Assembly: GCA_902532475.1 (NCBI GenBank)
Contig: CACAIE010000006.1
Location: forward strand, 1-64,000
Direction: 5' to 3'
Origin: an uncultured SAR116 cluster alpha proteobacterium
GTDB taxonomy: Bacteria; Pseudomonadota; Alphaproteobacteria; Puniceispirillales; GCA-002684695
DNA length: 64,000 nucleotides
The translations under genes and the position numbers were made by a program. How positions within the stretch are numbered: the stretch's first letter is position 1; each line of letters begins with the position of its first letter. The notes under the pieces are model-generated. The model was not told where the DNA came from. It made no database searches and saw nothing but the letters and a program-made list of their open reading frames with translations. Below are positions 48,898-59,175 of this stretch, piece by piece.

Positions 48898-51348
48898 TTA
48901 ATTTTTTAGAATGTTTGCAAACATTCTAAAGGCCCCAGGAACTAGATTGTCCATTTGATAGAACAGATTGAGAGCACAGTGTATATAACGGCCTTTACCA
49001 AAATCTGTAACTAATAACCCTCCCAATAGTGGTTGCTCATTATCATCAGACATCATAAATAATGGGGTATAATTATCATCCCACTTTGAAGCAAAATATA
49101 AACCTCTTTCTTTTACCCAATTATCAAAATCTCTAGGAGTTATTTTGTTTGGACTATTTAACAATACATGATCTGAATCTAAAAAACCAACTTCAGCTCT
49201 AGGGTTTGTAACACGCCATCTTATAGAAGGACTTCCAATTTTTAAAAAATAAGGGCAACTCTTTCTTTCATCCCAGTTGTCTTGAGGCCTTTGGTATTCT
49301 GTTACATAATTTCCGCCATCATGTATCCATTTGTTAATCTTATTAAAAACTTTATGAATAGGTCTTGAGGCGCCTGCAAAAACACCGGTAACTATAGTAT
49401 CAAATTTCGAAAAATCTTCGGAAATGATTGCTTCATCAGACAACAATTTTACATCTGCTCCAAGCATTTTTGCCCATTTCCAAGCATTATCAGCATAGCC
49501 ATCAATCCACCCTATTTTTAGTCCTGATAAGCTTTTAATCTTTACATTTAAAATAGAAAGTTCAGACTTGTTTTCAAATAAGATCTTTCCTGTGTGGTTA
49601 TAGCCAAACTCAGATATTTCAGATAACCCTTTATCATTTGATGAAAGATATATTTTTTCTAAGCCTTCATCAACTGATGTGGGTATTTGTATTTCTGAAG
49701 TAAACGTAATCCCCTCAAAATTATTATTATCCTTCAAGTTTACACTTGTATTATTACAAATATAATTTTTTGGATGAATTAATTGTAAATTAGTTTCATG
49801 ATTGGAAAACTTATTTACAAGGAATTTTACATTTATTTTTGAAAATTTATTATTTTGATTATCATTATTTATAAAATTTAGAATTTTATTTGTTTCTAAA
49901 CTAGCTATAACGTCAGGTATTATAGATAAGTTTTCATTTGGCATAACGTTTATTGAAAATGATGTATTATTAACTGTGAAGTCAACAGATGCATAAACAC
50001 CTTTGGGCTCTAAGGCAATGCCATGCCATTCTTGATATAAATCTTGATACGTTTCACTTTGATTTATTAATCCTTCAAAAGCATAGTTAATTCTATTAGA
50101 AGAAATATTTTCCTTATGTTTGAATTTTAAATCAGTTTTAAATGGAGTTATTATATTACAATCTACCTGGGTTAGATTTACTGTATTATTTTTATGTATT
50201 GATAAATTTGCTTTAATCTTACCGCCAAAAAAATGAAAACCGGAATTGAAGTTAAGACTTGGCAACAATGATATACAGTCTGCCATTGCAGCTGAACATT
50301 GTTTTTGTTTTAATTGAACTCTATGAACATGTTCTTTAGAAATTGATTTTTCTGCACTTTCCAAAAATGTTTTTAATTTACACAAACTTTTAATCAATAG
50401 TTCTGTACTATTAAAATTGTCAATAGCTTCCTCTGAGAACTTATGAGCTTCGACAAGATCTTGTTTTCCATTATTATCTCTCGAAAATTCAGATAAATCC
50501 AAAAGATTCTTTGGTACTAATCCTCCAGTAATATCTCCCTCAATAAAATTACCTTTAAGCAAGTGCAAGGGGACTGAAAGATTATCTTCAAAAGCAAGTT
50601 GGCCTATATTTTGAGTAGCATGGTATGATCGAGACCATTCACCAATTTGGTTATATGTGCCACCAAAGATATTATTAAAATTGCCTATTTCAATCCAGTG
50701 AGATGCTTTAGGAGGGGCTTCTTCATCATCATATGAACCTCCACCACCTCCCCAAGCAGGAAGAAAGATTTGAGAGATTTTCCAAGTTTCGAATTCAATT
50801 TCTGGATAAATATCTTCTTTATCAGAAGTCTCATATGCTTCTATAGTTGCTCTTGTTACAGCACGATGATGTCCATGCTGGCCATCTACATCAAGAAAAG
50901 TAGGAATAATAATATCAGGCTTATAAGCTCTTACCATTAGTATCATTCTTTTTATTGTATGTTCCTTATCCCAAAATCCAAATGTCTCCTCAGCTGATTT
51001 TGATAAGCCAAAGTCATTAATAGAACTATCCCTATTATCTGCAAGCCATCCAATATCAACCCTTAGGACAGACATTGCCTTAAGTAATTCAATAGTTCTT
51101 AATGCACCGAGGCTATCATCTCTTTCTGGTCCAATGCTATTTTGGCCTCCTTGTCCTCTTACTGCATTAACATATGAGACATGGTAACCTTCATCTAGTG
51201 ACAACTTAGCAAGCAATCTGCTGGCTTCGTCATCTGGATGAGCGCCTGTTTGCATAAATGAGACTGTTGATTTGAGTGATTGTAGGTGAGACCACAGGGA
51301 CCTATTTAAAAACTGGTATTCTTGACTCTCTATCTCTGCTTTTCTCAT
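48898..51348 (-). CDS. Large PIG-L (LmbE) family deacetylase with extended C-terminal region
   Basis: FMQTGAHPDDEASRLLAKLSLDEGYHVSYVNAVRGQGGQNSIGPE; PTFLDVDGQHGHHRAVTRATIEAYE; C-terminal FDTIVTGVFAGASRPIH. Confidence 0.88.
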   Translation of the reverse strand: MRKAEIESQEYQFLNRSLWSHLQSLKSTVSFMQTGAHPDDEASRLLAKLSLDEGYHVSYVNAVRGQGGQNSIGPERDDSLGALRTIELLKAMSVLRVDIGWLADNRDSSINDFGLSKSAEETFGFWDKEHTIKRMILMVRAYKPDIIIPTFLDVDGQHGHHRAVTRATIEAYETSDKEDIYPEIEFETWKISQIFLPAWGGGGGSYDDEEAPPKASHWIEIGNFNNIFGGTYNQIGEWSRSYHATQNIGQLAFEDNLSVPLHLLKGNFIEGDITGGLVPKNLLDLSEFSRDNNGKQDLVEAHKFSEEAIDNFNSTELLIKSLCKLKTFLESAEKSISKEHVHRVQLKQKQCSAAMADCISLLPSLNFNSGFHFFGGKIKANLSIHKNNTVNLTQVDCNIITPFKTDLKFKHKENISSNRINYAFEGLINQSETYQDLYQEWHGIALEPKGVYASVDFTVNNTSFSINVMPNENLSIIPDVIASLETNKILNFINNDNQNNKFSKINVKFLVNKFSNHETNLQLIHPKNYICNNTSVNLKDNNNFEGITFTSEIQIPTSVDEGLEKIYLSSNDKGLSEISEFGYNHTGKILFENKSELSILNVKIKSLSGLKIGWIDGYADNAWKWAKMLGADVKLLSDEAIISEDFSKFDTIVTGVFAGASRPIHKVFNKINKWIHDGGNYVTEYQRPQDNWDERKSCPYFLKIGSPSIRWRVTNPRAEVGFLDSDHVLLNSPNKITPRDFDNWVKERGLYFASKWDDNYTPLFMMSDDNEQPLLGGLLVTDFGKGRYIHCALNLFYQMDNLVPGAFRMFANILKN

Positions 51349-51420
51349 TATAATTCTTGTAATATGATTTTACGTCATATTAATATGATATTATAAATAA
51401 GTTAAAACAAATATTTAATT

Positions 51421-52686
51421 ATGGAGGAAAAAATGAAAAAAATAAAATTACTTTTATTTTCTATTTTTGGTTCAGTATTTATTTTTGGGAGTATTTTAGC
51501 AAATGCTGTAGAAATAGAATATTGGCAGTATACATATAAAGCTAGGGTTGAAGCGATTGACAAGTTAATTGCTAATTTTGAGAAAGCTAATCCAGGCATC
51601 ACTATAAAACATACAAATTTCCCATATGCTGACTACCGTAAAAAAGTTGCTATTGCCATTTCATCTGGTGATGGACCAGATCTAGTTCAGCTTTATTATG
51701 GTTGGTTAAATGATTACAGAGATAGTGGATTAATCCAGCCCCTGCCAAAAGATGCTTTCTCCCATGATGAAATAGAAAGCAATTTCTTTAAAATGGTTTC
51801 TTCAATGAAAGTAGATGGAGAATACTGGGGGCTTCCAACTGCAGTAAGATCTTTAGCATTATTTTACAATAATGATCTACTTAAGGAGGCAGGTTTATCT
51901 GGTCCTCCTGAAACTTTAGATGACTTAGTAGATTACGCAAAAAAACTTACAAAACGAGATGGTAGTGGAAACATGATCCAAGAAGGCTTGGCGTTTGATG
52001 GCGGCATTGGGCAAACACACCATTTTTGGAGAGAAGTATTAGTAAGACATTATGGAGGTCAGCCATATTCTGATGATGGCCAAAAAATAGCTTACAATAA
52101 TGATGCTGGAGTAAAAGCTCTAACGTATCTTACTGACTTTGAGAAAACTCATAAAACAACTAGTAATGGTTTTATGAATAGAGGACAGGATGGTTTTGCT
52201 GCTGGGAAAGTTGGTTTATATATTGATGGTTCTTTTAGAATTTCTAAATTTGTTAAAGCTGAAGGATTAAATTTTTCTATTTCTGAATTGCCTGGTCATA
52301 ATGGCACAAGATATAACTTTTCATCATTTTGGGCAAATGCACTTAGTTCAAAAGCTAAAGGGGAGAAAAAAGAGGCTGCAGCAAAATTTTTAGCTTATCT
52401 AACTTCAGATGAAGCTATGCAAGTATGGTTGGATACTGTTGGAGAACTTCCAGCAAAACCATCAGTAGCTCTTGTAGATGAAAATAAGCAACATGAATTA
52501 TATGGACCGTTTATTCGTGGCCTTGATTATGCGACTGCAACTACATTTATTTCAGAAAAGCCTCAAAGACAATCTGTAGTTGATGCTTATGACATGGTTG
52601 TTCTACAAGGAGTATCACCTAAAGATGCAATTGAAAAAGTTGCAAAAAAAGAACAAGAATTACTTGACGATTTCTTTGGAAATTAA
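51421..52686 (+). CDS. Extracellular solute-binding protein, family 1 (sugar-type)
   Basis: Signal peptide; EIEYWQYTYKARVEAIDKLIANFEKANPGITIKHTNFPYADYRKKVAIAISSGDGPDLVQLY. Confidence 0.9.
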   Translation: MEEKMKKIKLLLFSIFGSVFIFGSILANAVEIEYWQYTYKARVEAIDKLIANFEKANPGITIKHTNFPYADYRKKVAIAISSGDGPDLVQLYYGWLNDYRDSGLIQPLPKDAFSHDEIESNFFKMVSSMKVDGEYWGLPTAVRSLALFYNNDLLKEAGLSGPPETLDDLVDYAKKLTKRDGSGNMIQEGLAFDGGIGQTHHFWREVLVRHYGGQPYSDDGQKIAYNNDAGVKALTYLTDFEKTHKTTSNGFMNRGQDGFAAGKVGLYIDGSFRISKFVKAEGLNFSISELPGHNGTRYNFSSFWANALSSKAKGEKKEAAAKFLAYLTSDEAMQVWLDTVGELPAKPSVALVDENKQHELYGPFIRGLDYATATTFISEKPQRQSVVDAYDMVVLQGVSPKDAIEKVAKKEQELLDDFFGN

Positions 52687-52692
52687 TTCTTA

Positions 52693-52728
52693 AAAAGAGA
52701 AGGTCTAAAAAGGACCTTCTCTTTTCTT
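52693..52728 (+). terminator. Rho-independent terminator or attenuator between SBP and permease genes
   Basis: AAAAGAGAAGGTC-TAAAAAG-GACCTTCTCTTTT. Confidence 0.85.
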
Positions 52729-52748
52729 TCTAAAAAAATGTTAAATTG

Positions 52749-53651
52749 ATGATTAAGAATTTTTGGGAAAACCTGTCTATTAATCAAAAGCTCGCTATTA
52801 CTGCGTGGGTTTTTTTAGCAATTCCAATTATATTTTACGTAACAATAAGATTTTATCCTACTTATGAAGCATTTTATGTTTCTTTTATGAAATGGAATTT
52901 ACTTGGTGCTAAGAAGTATATTGGCTTTAAACACTATATTCGCATTTTTAATGATGAAGATTTTTGGATAGTTCTTTGGAACACAATTAAATATGCACTA
53001 ATAGGTGTTCCAATCAGCTTATTAATTTCTTTTACTGTTGCTTATTACTTAAATGAAATAAAATTTGGCCATCAAACAATAAGAGCATTTTATTTTGTCC
53101 CTTTTCTTACAACAGCAATTGCAATGGCATGGGTATGGAGATGGTTTTATCAACCTATGCCGATTGGATATTTTAATATAATGCTCTCCTATGTTGGTAT
53201 ACCCCAGCAGCCATTTTTAAGGTCCATAGAACAAGCTCTTTATTCTGTGATGGCTCCTGCTGTTTGGGCTGGTTTGGGTTTTCAAATTGTTATTTTTATA
53301 GCGGGTATAAGAGCTATACCAAAAAGCCACTTTGAAGCTGCTGAAATTGATGGTGCAGGAAGGTTACAAATTTTAAAAGAAATCATTTTACCAGCACTTA
53401 AGCCTACAACGATATTTCTAGTTGTTATATCAACTATAGGGTTTTTAAGAATTTTCGATCAGGTTTATAGCATGAGTGAAGATAGTGCAGGTGGTCCGTT
53501 AAATGCAACTAAACCTCTTGTCTTAATGATTTATGAATATGCATTTGATATCTATAAATTAGGTCGAGCATCTGCACTTACAGTTATTTTGTTTTTATTA
53601 CTTTTAACAGTAAGCCTTCTTCAACTCTGGTTTATGCGGAAACAAAAATGA
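52749..53651 (+). CDS. Sugar-type ABC transporter permease (MalF/UgpA-like)
   Basis: EAAEIDGAGRLQILKEIILPALKP EAA loop; six-TM pattern. Confidence 0.9.
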   Translation: MIKNFWENLSINQKLAITAWVFLAIPIIFYVTIRFYPTYEAFYVSFMKWNLLGAKKYIGFKHYIRIFNDEDFWIVLWNTIKYALIGVPISLLISFTVAYYLNEIKFGHQTIRAFYFVPFLTTAIAMAWVWRWFYQPMPIGYFNIMLSYVGIPQQPFLRSIEQALYSVMAPAVWAGLGFQIVIFIAGIRAIPKSHFEAAEIDGAGRLQILKEIILPALKPTTIFLVVISTIGFLRIFDQVYSMSEDSAGGPLNATKPLVLMIYEYAFDIYKLGRASALTVILFLLLLTVSLLQLWFMRKQK

Positions 53652-54496
53652 CTAACTCAAACCAAATAATTGAAAAGCTTGAACACCTTAATCCAAAAAA
53701 AATAATTATTTGGACACTTGTATTTTTAGGAAGCATAGTGATGGTTACCCCCATCATTTTTATGATCAGTATGTCTTTTAAAACTGGGCAAGAGGTCTAT
53801 ATATTTTCTTTATTTCCAGAAAAGGCTACATTAAAAAACTATATATTTGTTTTGACAGATTCTAAATTTATATATTGGGGGTTAAATTCCTTATGGGTTG
53901 CAACATTTAGTACCTTATCAGTTTTGTTTTTTGATAGTCTAGTTGGCTATACTTTAGCAAAGTATAACTTCAGAGGAAGGGAAATAATATTTGTTGCGAT
54001 CTTAAGTACACTAATGATCCCAACAGAGATGCTTATAATTCCATGGTATATGATGTCACGAGAGTTTGGCTGGATTGATACTTACTGGGGAATTGCTTTT
54101 CCTGGTTTAATGACAGGTTTTGGAACTTTTCTAATGAGGCAATTTTTTATGAACCTGCCAGATGAACTGATAGAGGCTGCAAGAATTGATGGTTGGTCAG
54201 AATTTGCAATATGGTGGAAAATTGCTATGCCCCTTGTAGTGCCTGCCCTTTCAGCATTGGCAATATTTCATTTCTTAGGTAATTGGACAGCATTTCTATG
54301 GCCTCTTATAATAATAAATGATCCAGATATGTATACAATTCCTGTTGGTTTAGCCTCATTTAATGGTGAATATGAGATGAACTGGGAAATTGTTATGACT
54401 GCATCGTGCTTAGCTACAATTCCAACTTTGTTTGTTTTTATTATTCTCCAAAAGTATATAATTAAAGGCATTATGCTTGCTGGTTTAAAAGGATAG
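53648..54496 (+). CDS. Sugar-type ABC transporter permease (MalG/UgpE-like)
   Basis: EAARIDGWSEFAIWWKIAMPLVVPALSALAIFHFLGNW. Confidence 0.92.
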   Translation: MTNSNQIIEKLEHLNPKKIIIWTLVFLGSIVMVTPIIFMISMSFKTGQEVYIFSLFPEKATLKNYIFVLTDSKFIYWGLNSLWVATFSTLSVLFFDSLVGYTLAKYNFRGREIIFVAILSTLMIPTEMLIIPWYMMSREFGWIDTYWGIAFPGLMTGFGTFLMRQFFMNLPDELIEAARIDGWSEFAIWWKIAMPLVVPALSALAIFHFLGNWTAFLWPLIIINDPDMYTIPVGLASFNGEYEMNWEIVMTASCLATIPTLFVFIILQKYIIKGIMLAGLKG

Positions 54497-54500
54497 AATA

Positions 54501-55970
54501 ATGAAAAAATATGATAAATTTCCTGCTAAGGTATATGTTGATACATTTTTAAAGCCAGACTTGCATATCTACAAAACAGTTTTTAAAGACGCTCTTTTTC
54601 AAATTAATTATGCACAATGTATAATGTTGAAAGAGCAAAAAATAATTTCTGATGAAGAGGCAAAAATTATTTTTAAAAATCTAAATGAAATAGAAAATGA
54701 ATTTGATTTTGAAAACTTAGAATATAATGAAAAATATGAGGATTTATTCTTTCTTATTGAAAAAACATTAATTGATAGAATTGAAGTTGATATAGCTGGA
54801 AAACTTCACACAGGGCGTTCTAGAAATGACATGGAACATACAATGTTTAGAATGGAACTTCGTAAATGTATTATATTAATAATAAAAGATCTTTTTTCAT
54901 TATTAGAACATTTGATTAAAAGGAGTGAAAAAGGTACCTCTGAAATTATTTTACTCTATACACATGGACAACCCGCTCAAGCCTCAACTTTAGCCCATTT
55001 TTTATCAGCAGTTATTGAATTTTGTTTGAGGGATATTGATAGGCTTACTAAGGCACTGGATTTGGTTAACATGTGTCCTATGGGTGCAGCAGCAATTACA
55101 ACATCAGGATTTCCTTTAAGTAGAGAACGTATGGCGGAACTTTTAGGTTTTGAGAAGATAGTTAATAATTCTTATGGAGCTATTGCCAGCTGTGATTATA
55201 TAACCACAACTTATTCAGCTCTAAAAATAGCCTCTATAAATCTAGGAAGGTTTGTTCAGGAATTGGTGACTTGGACTGGTTTTGAAGTAAGTCAAATATA
55301 CGTCCCTGATGGGTTTGTTCAAATATCTTCTATTATGCCCCAAAAAAGAAACCCAGTTCCATTGGAGCACTTAAGGTTAAGGCTTTCACTTTGCAATGGT
55401 GAGTGTGATAAAATTATTAACACAATGCATAACACACCCTTTGCTGATATGAATGATTCGGAAAGGGAGGTTCAGTCAGAAGGTCATAAAGCCTTTAGCC
55501 TAATGTCTAAGATACTTCCGCTTTTATCAGGATTTGTTGAATCAATCGAAATAAATAAAAAATCGGTTAAAAATAGAATTAAATCTTCTATGGCTACAAT
55601 TACTGAACTAGCAGATAGTATGGTTAGGGAAGAAAATATTAGCTTTAGGCAGGCTCACGAAGTTTCACATTTTTTATCCAGAAAACTTATTTCAAAAGAT
55701 ATTGCTTTGGACGATGTTGATTTTGAAGAGTTTGCCAGTATATTTAAAAAAATAATTGGAGTAAACCCGTCTATTTCAAATGAACGGTTTAAAGAGGTAT
55801 GTACTCCAGAATATTTTGTAAAAGTAAGAAACCTCCCTGGAGGACCATCAGAAAAATCAATGGAAAGTGATTTAGAAAATCATAAAAAAAATTTAGAAGA
55901 ACACAAAATATATATATCTAATATTGAAAAATTTATTAATGACAGTGCAAATCAAATATCGGTAATTTAG
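54501..55970 (+). CDS. Argininosuccinate lyase/fumarase-superfamily C-N lyase
   Basis: KLHTGRSRNDMEHT, QISSIMPQKRNPVPLEHLR signature, TITELADSMVREENISFRQAH. Confidence 0.88.
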   Translation: MKKYDKFPAKVYVDTFLKPDLHIYKTVFKDALFQINYAQCIMLKEQKIISDEEAKIIFKNLNEIENEFDFENLEYNEKYEDLFFLIEKTLIDRIEVDIAGKLHTGRSRNDMEHTMFRMELRKCIILIIKDLFSLLEHLIKRSEKGTSEIILLYTHGQPAQASTLAHFLSAVIEFCLRDIDRLTKALDLVNMCPMGAAAITTSGFPLSRERMAELLGFEKIVNNSYGAIASCDYITTTYSALKIASINLGRFVQELVTWTGFEVSQIYVPDGFVQISSIMPQKRNPVPLEHLRLRLSLCNGECDKIINTMHNTPFADMNDSEREVQSEGHKAFSLMSKILPLLSGFVESIEINKKSVKNRIKSSMATITELADSMVREENISFRQAHEVSHFLSRKLISKDIALDDVDFEEFASIFKKIIGVNPSISNERFKEVCTPEYFVKVRNLPGGPSEKSMESDLENHKKNLEEHKIYISNIEKFINDSANQISVI

Positions 55971-56000
55971 AAACAGAATTCTTAAAATATAGAGGCAAAA

Positions 56001-57098
56001 ATGGCTAATGTACAATTTGAAAATTTATTTAAAAATTATGGTAACGTTAAAGCTGTTCATGACTTTAATCTTAAAATTGATGAGGGAGAATTTATTGTTT
56101 TAGTTGGACCATCAGGATGTGGAAAGTCTACTACTTTAAGAATGATTGCAGGATTAGAGGATATTACTTCTGGACTAATATACATTGATGAGAAAGTAAT
56201 TAACAAAATTCATCCTAAAAATCGTGACATAGCTATGGTTTTTCAAAATTATGCTCTCTATCCGCATTTATCAGTCAAAGATAATATTTCATTTGGGCTG
56301 AGAGCTCAAAAAATTCCTAGGGCTGAAGTGGAAAAAAGAGTAGTGGAAGCCTCCGAAACGCTTGGTCTGGAAGGATTATTATCGAGAAGACCTGGAGAAT
56401 TATCAGGTGGTCAAAAACAGCGAGTGGCAATGGGAAGAGCAATTGTAAGAAACCCTAAAGTATTCCTGTTTGATGAACCTTTATCTAATTTAGACGCTAA
56501 ACTTCGTCATAAGATGAGGGCAGAAATGAAAAAACTTCACAAGAAAGTTGGAACCACTACTATTTATGTTACTCACGATCAAATTGAAGCGATGACTTTG
56601 GCTGATAGAATTGTGATAATGAAGGATGGTCTAATTGAGCAAGTTGGTACACCAGATGAAGTATACAGAAGGCCTAACAATATCTTTGTAGCTAGTTTTA
56701 TTGGCACGCCAGCAATGAATTTTATAGAAGGTGAAGTAAGTAAAGTTTCTAAAGCATCGTCAATGATTATGCTGGAAGATCAAAAAAGTATAAAACTTAA
56801 AAGTAATAATTTTTATAATAACCAAAATATTATCCTAGGACTAAGACCAGAAGATATAACTATAACATCTGAAAATTCTGGTAAAAATGATAATATAATA
56901 GGATTGGATGCAGAAATTTCTGTAATTGAGCCTATGGGGCACGAAACTGTGGTAATTTGTGACAGTAATTATGGAGAGTTAACTGGAAAGGTCGAGAGTA
57001 ACAGCAAATTAAAAGAAAACATGGCTGTGAAACTAAATGTGAGTTTAGAAAAAGTTTATCTTTTTGATAAAAAGTCAGAAAAAAACTTAAATCTTTAA
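56001..57098 (+). CDS. MalK/UgpC-like ABC transporter ATP-binding protein
   Basis: [62 protein letters not shown]. Confidence 0.95.
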   Translation: MANVQFENLFKNYGNVKAVHDFNLKIDEGEFIVLVGPSGCGKSTTLRMIAGLEDITSGLIYIDEKVINKIHPKNRDIAMVFQNYALYPHLSVKDNISFGLRAQKIPRAEVEKRVVEASETLGLEGLLSRRPGELSGGQKQRVAMGRAIVRNPKVFLFDEPLSNLDAKLRHKMRAEMKKLHKKVGTTTIYVTHDQIEAMTLADRIVIMKDGLIEQVGTPDEVYRRPNNIFVASFIGTPAMNFIEGEVSKVSKASSMIMLEDQKSIKLKSNNFYNNQNIILGLRPEDITITSENSGKNDNIIGLDAEISVIEPMGHETVVICDSNYGELTGKVESNSKLKENMAVKLNVSLEKVYLFDKKSEKNLNL

Positions 57099-57100
57099 GT

Positions 57101-58045
57101 TTATTTTTTATATACAGCGCATCCCATTAATGAGATTAAATCATCATTTATAATGTGTAATGGAATTTGTTTAACGTAATTTTTCATTCTTCCAGGAATT
57201 AAAAAGTTTTTTAAAATTAAATCATTAGGGAGTATGGTGTAAAGTCTTACTAAAAGACCGCCACTCAAAAACACTCCACCTCTTGCTCCATAGATTAAAG
57301 CTACAGATGCAGCAAATTTACCCAATAATTCAAATAATATTTTACAGGCTTCGTACTCCAGCCCTTTTTTATTCGCTATAGCACTGGCAACTATTTCTTC
57401 TGAGGTCAGCTTGAGACTGGAATTATTAATTTTACTCAATGCTTCATAAATTAATGTTATGCCCGGACCGCTTATAAGTCTTTCGGATGACACTCTAGGA
57501 TAATCATTCTGAATAATATCTATTACGTCTCTGGAAGTATTTTTCTTCTCAGAATAGGGTATATGACAATAACCACCTTCACCTGAAATGACTATTGATT
57601 TCTTATTATGCTGTTTAACACAAGAAACTCCTAAACCTGTGCCTAAAGCTATATAGGCAAAGTTTTGATTTTTTGATTCAATACTATTGATTGTGGAATA
57701 TGATGAAGGTTTTATTTCAGGTAAATAATAGCAAGCTGCCTCTGCATCATTAAAAATACAAACATCACTGATTTTAAAAAAACCCATAATTTCTTTTTTT
57801 GATATTATAAGATTACTATTAGTAATTTCTATTTTATCGTTTTCAACAGGTCCAGCCGCACATATTCTTATTTGTTCAATTTTTTTATTATAATTCTTTG
57901 CATAATTTGCAATCAATTCTAGAGAGGAAACGCCACTTTTGTACCTAACTTTAGATAATCCAGTGACACTAAAACCATCTGAAAAGCCAACTCTCAAATG
58001 TGTGCCGCCAAAATCAGCAACAAGCTTTGTTATTTTTTGAGTCAT
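57101..58045 (-). CDS. glk: Glucokinase
   Basis: LVADFGGTHLRVGF; FNDAEAACYYLP; AYIALGTGLGVSCV; GGVFLSGGLL. Confidence 0.88.
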   Translation of the reverse strand: MTQKITKLVADFGGTHLRVGFSDGFSVTGLSKVRYKSGVSSLELIANYAKNYNKKIEQIRICAAGPVENDKIEITNSNLIISKKEIMGFFKISDVCIFNDAEAACYYLPEIKPSSYSTINSIESKNQNFAYIALGTGLGVSCVKQHNKKSIVISGEGGYCHIPYSEKKNTSRDVIDIIQNDYPRVSSERLISGPGITLIYEALSKINNSSLKLTSEEIVASAIANKKGLEYEACKILFELLGKFAASVALIYGARGGVFLSGGLLVRLYTILPNDLILKNFLIPGRMKNYVKQIPLHIINDDLISLMGCAVYKK

Positions 58046-58090
58046 AAAATTACTAAATTAAATCTAAGAAATTTAATAATTTTTATACTA

Positions 58091-58252
58091 CTAATCAACG
58101 AAAAAAAAGGAAATTAAAGATACTGTTATTGATACAAATAATGATAAACTAAATGCTACTCCTAATATTAAAAGTAAATTTAATACAATTAATAAAATAC
58201 TTAGGTTTTTTGAAAAATAGAAAATATCAATCATATACAGCCTTTTGTTCAT
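58091..58252 (-). CDS. Possible 53-aa small membrane protein (below track length cutoff)
   Basis: Manual translation: MNKRLYMIDIFYFSKNLSILLIVLNLLLILGVAFSLSLFVSITVSLISFFFVD. Confidence 0.35.
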   Translation of the reverse strand: MNKRLYMIDIFYFSKNLSILLIVLNLLLILGVAFSLSLFVSITVSLISFFFVD

Positions 58253-58319
58253 GATATGTTCTTTATATCATTAAATGAAAAATATCAACCTTATATTTAA
58301 AAAATAATTATTTTTTGAA

Positions 58320-59006
58320 TTATAAAAGATTAATAAAACTAGCAATTAACCCAATAAAACCCCCAAATACACCCCCCCAGATTACTAGCCAACCAAGGTG
58401 ATTATCTATTATATCTTTGATCATTTTTTTGATGTCATTAGGAGACAGTTCATTCAATCTGTTATCAACTAAATGTTCAATGTCATTATGTAAATTATTG
58501 ACAACCTTTTTATCCAGTTTTGTTTCTTTTTGAGTTTCAAGCATATTTGAAACTAAAGTTTCTAATTTATTGATTATGGGTTTTCTAAGAGGTTCTAATG
58601 CTTTTCTTCCTCCTACCATAGAAAGCATTTTTCCTAGTTGTGATTTTTCAATTGAGACTGTTAAACCTTCAAAAATATTATTATAATTAATATTCGTCTT
58701 TATTGTTTTGATTGATTCTGCTCCAAAATTACGAGTAAATGTTTCAATGTTCTGTGTTGTAAAGAATTCTTCCAAAATTAATTCTTTAATGGCAGTTTTG
58801 AAAAAACTAAAATTTTTTGGAATTATACCAGAACCATAAATAAAAGGGATCTTTTCAAATAACATATGGATTGCTATCCAGTTTGTAATGCCTCCTGATA
58901 AGCTGAATAAGCCAATCATTAGTATTATATTATTCTCGAATGGGTTCAAAAAACCAACTATTGTTATTAATAAAGCGATTAAATTAGTTACATTTGATTT
59001 ATTCAT
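58320..59006 (-). CDS. DUF445-family membrane protein
   Basis: GGITNWIAIHMLFEKIPFIYGSGIIPKNFSFFKTAIKELILEEFFT. Confidence 0.8.
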   Translation of the reverse strand: MNKSNVTNLIALLITIVGFLNPFENNIILMIGLFSLSGGITNWIAIHMLFEKIPFIYGSGIIPKNFSFFKTAIKELILEEFFTTQNIETFTRNFGAESIKTIKTNINYNNIFEGLTVSIEKSQLGKMLSMVGGRKALEPLRKPIINKLETLVSNMLETQKETKLDKKVVNNLHNDIEHLVDNRLNELSPNDIKKMIKDIIDNHLGWLVIWGGVFGGFIGLIASFINLL

Positions 59007-59069
59007 GATTTTTCTTCTATTAATATTAAAAAAAGATAAAATAAATTTGCTATTCCTTAACCCAGATAC

Positions 59070-59097
59070 TTGACAAATTTAGTGTAAAAGATATATT
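59070..59097 (+). promoter_or_regulatory. Sigma70-like promoter of rplU-rpmA-obg
   Basis: TTGACA (59070-59075), 16-nt spacer, TATATT (59092-59097), about 80 nt upstream of rplU. Confidence 0.6.
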
Positions 59098-59175
59098 TCG
59101 GCGTTCAAACTATTTTAAGGTGCTAAAAAAGAAATATTATAAATTTTTATTTTAGAAACCAAGGAAAAATTAAAA

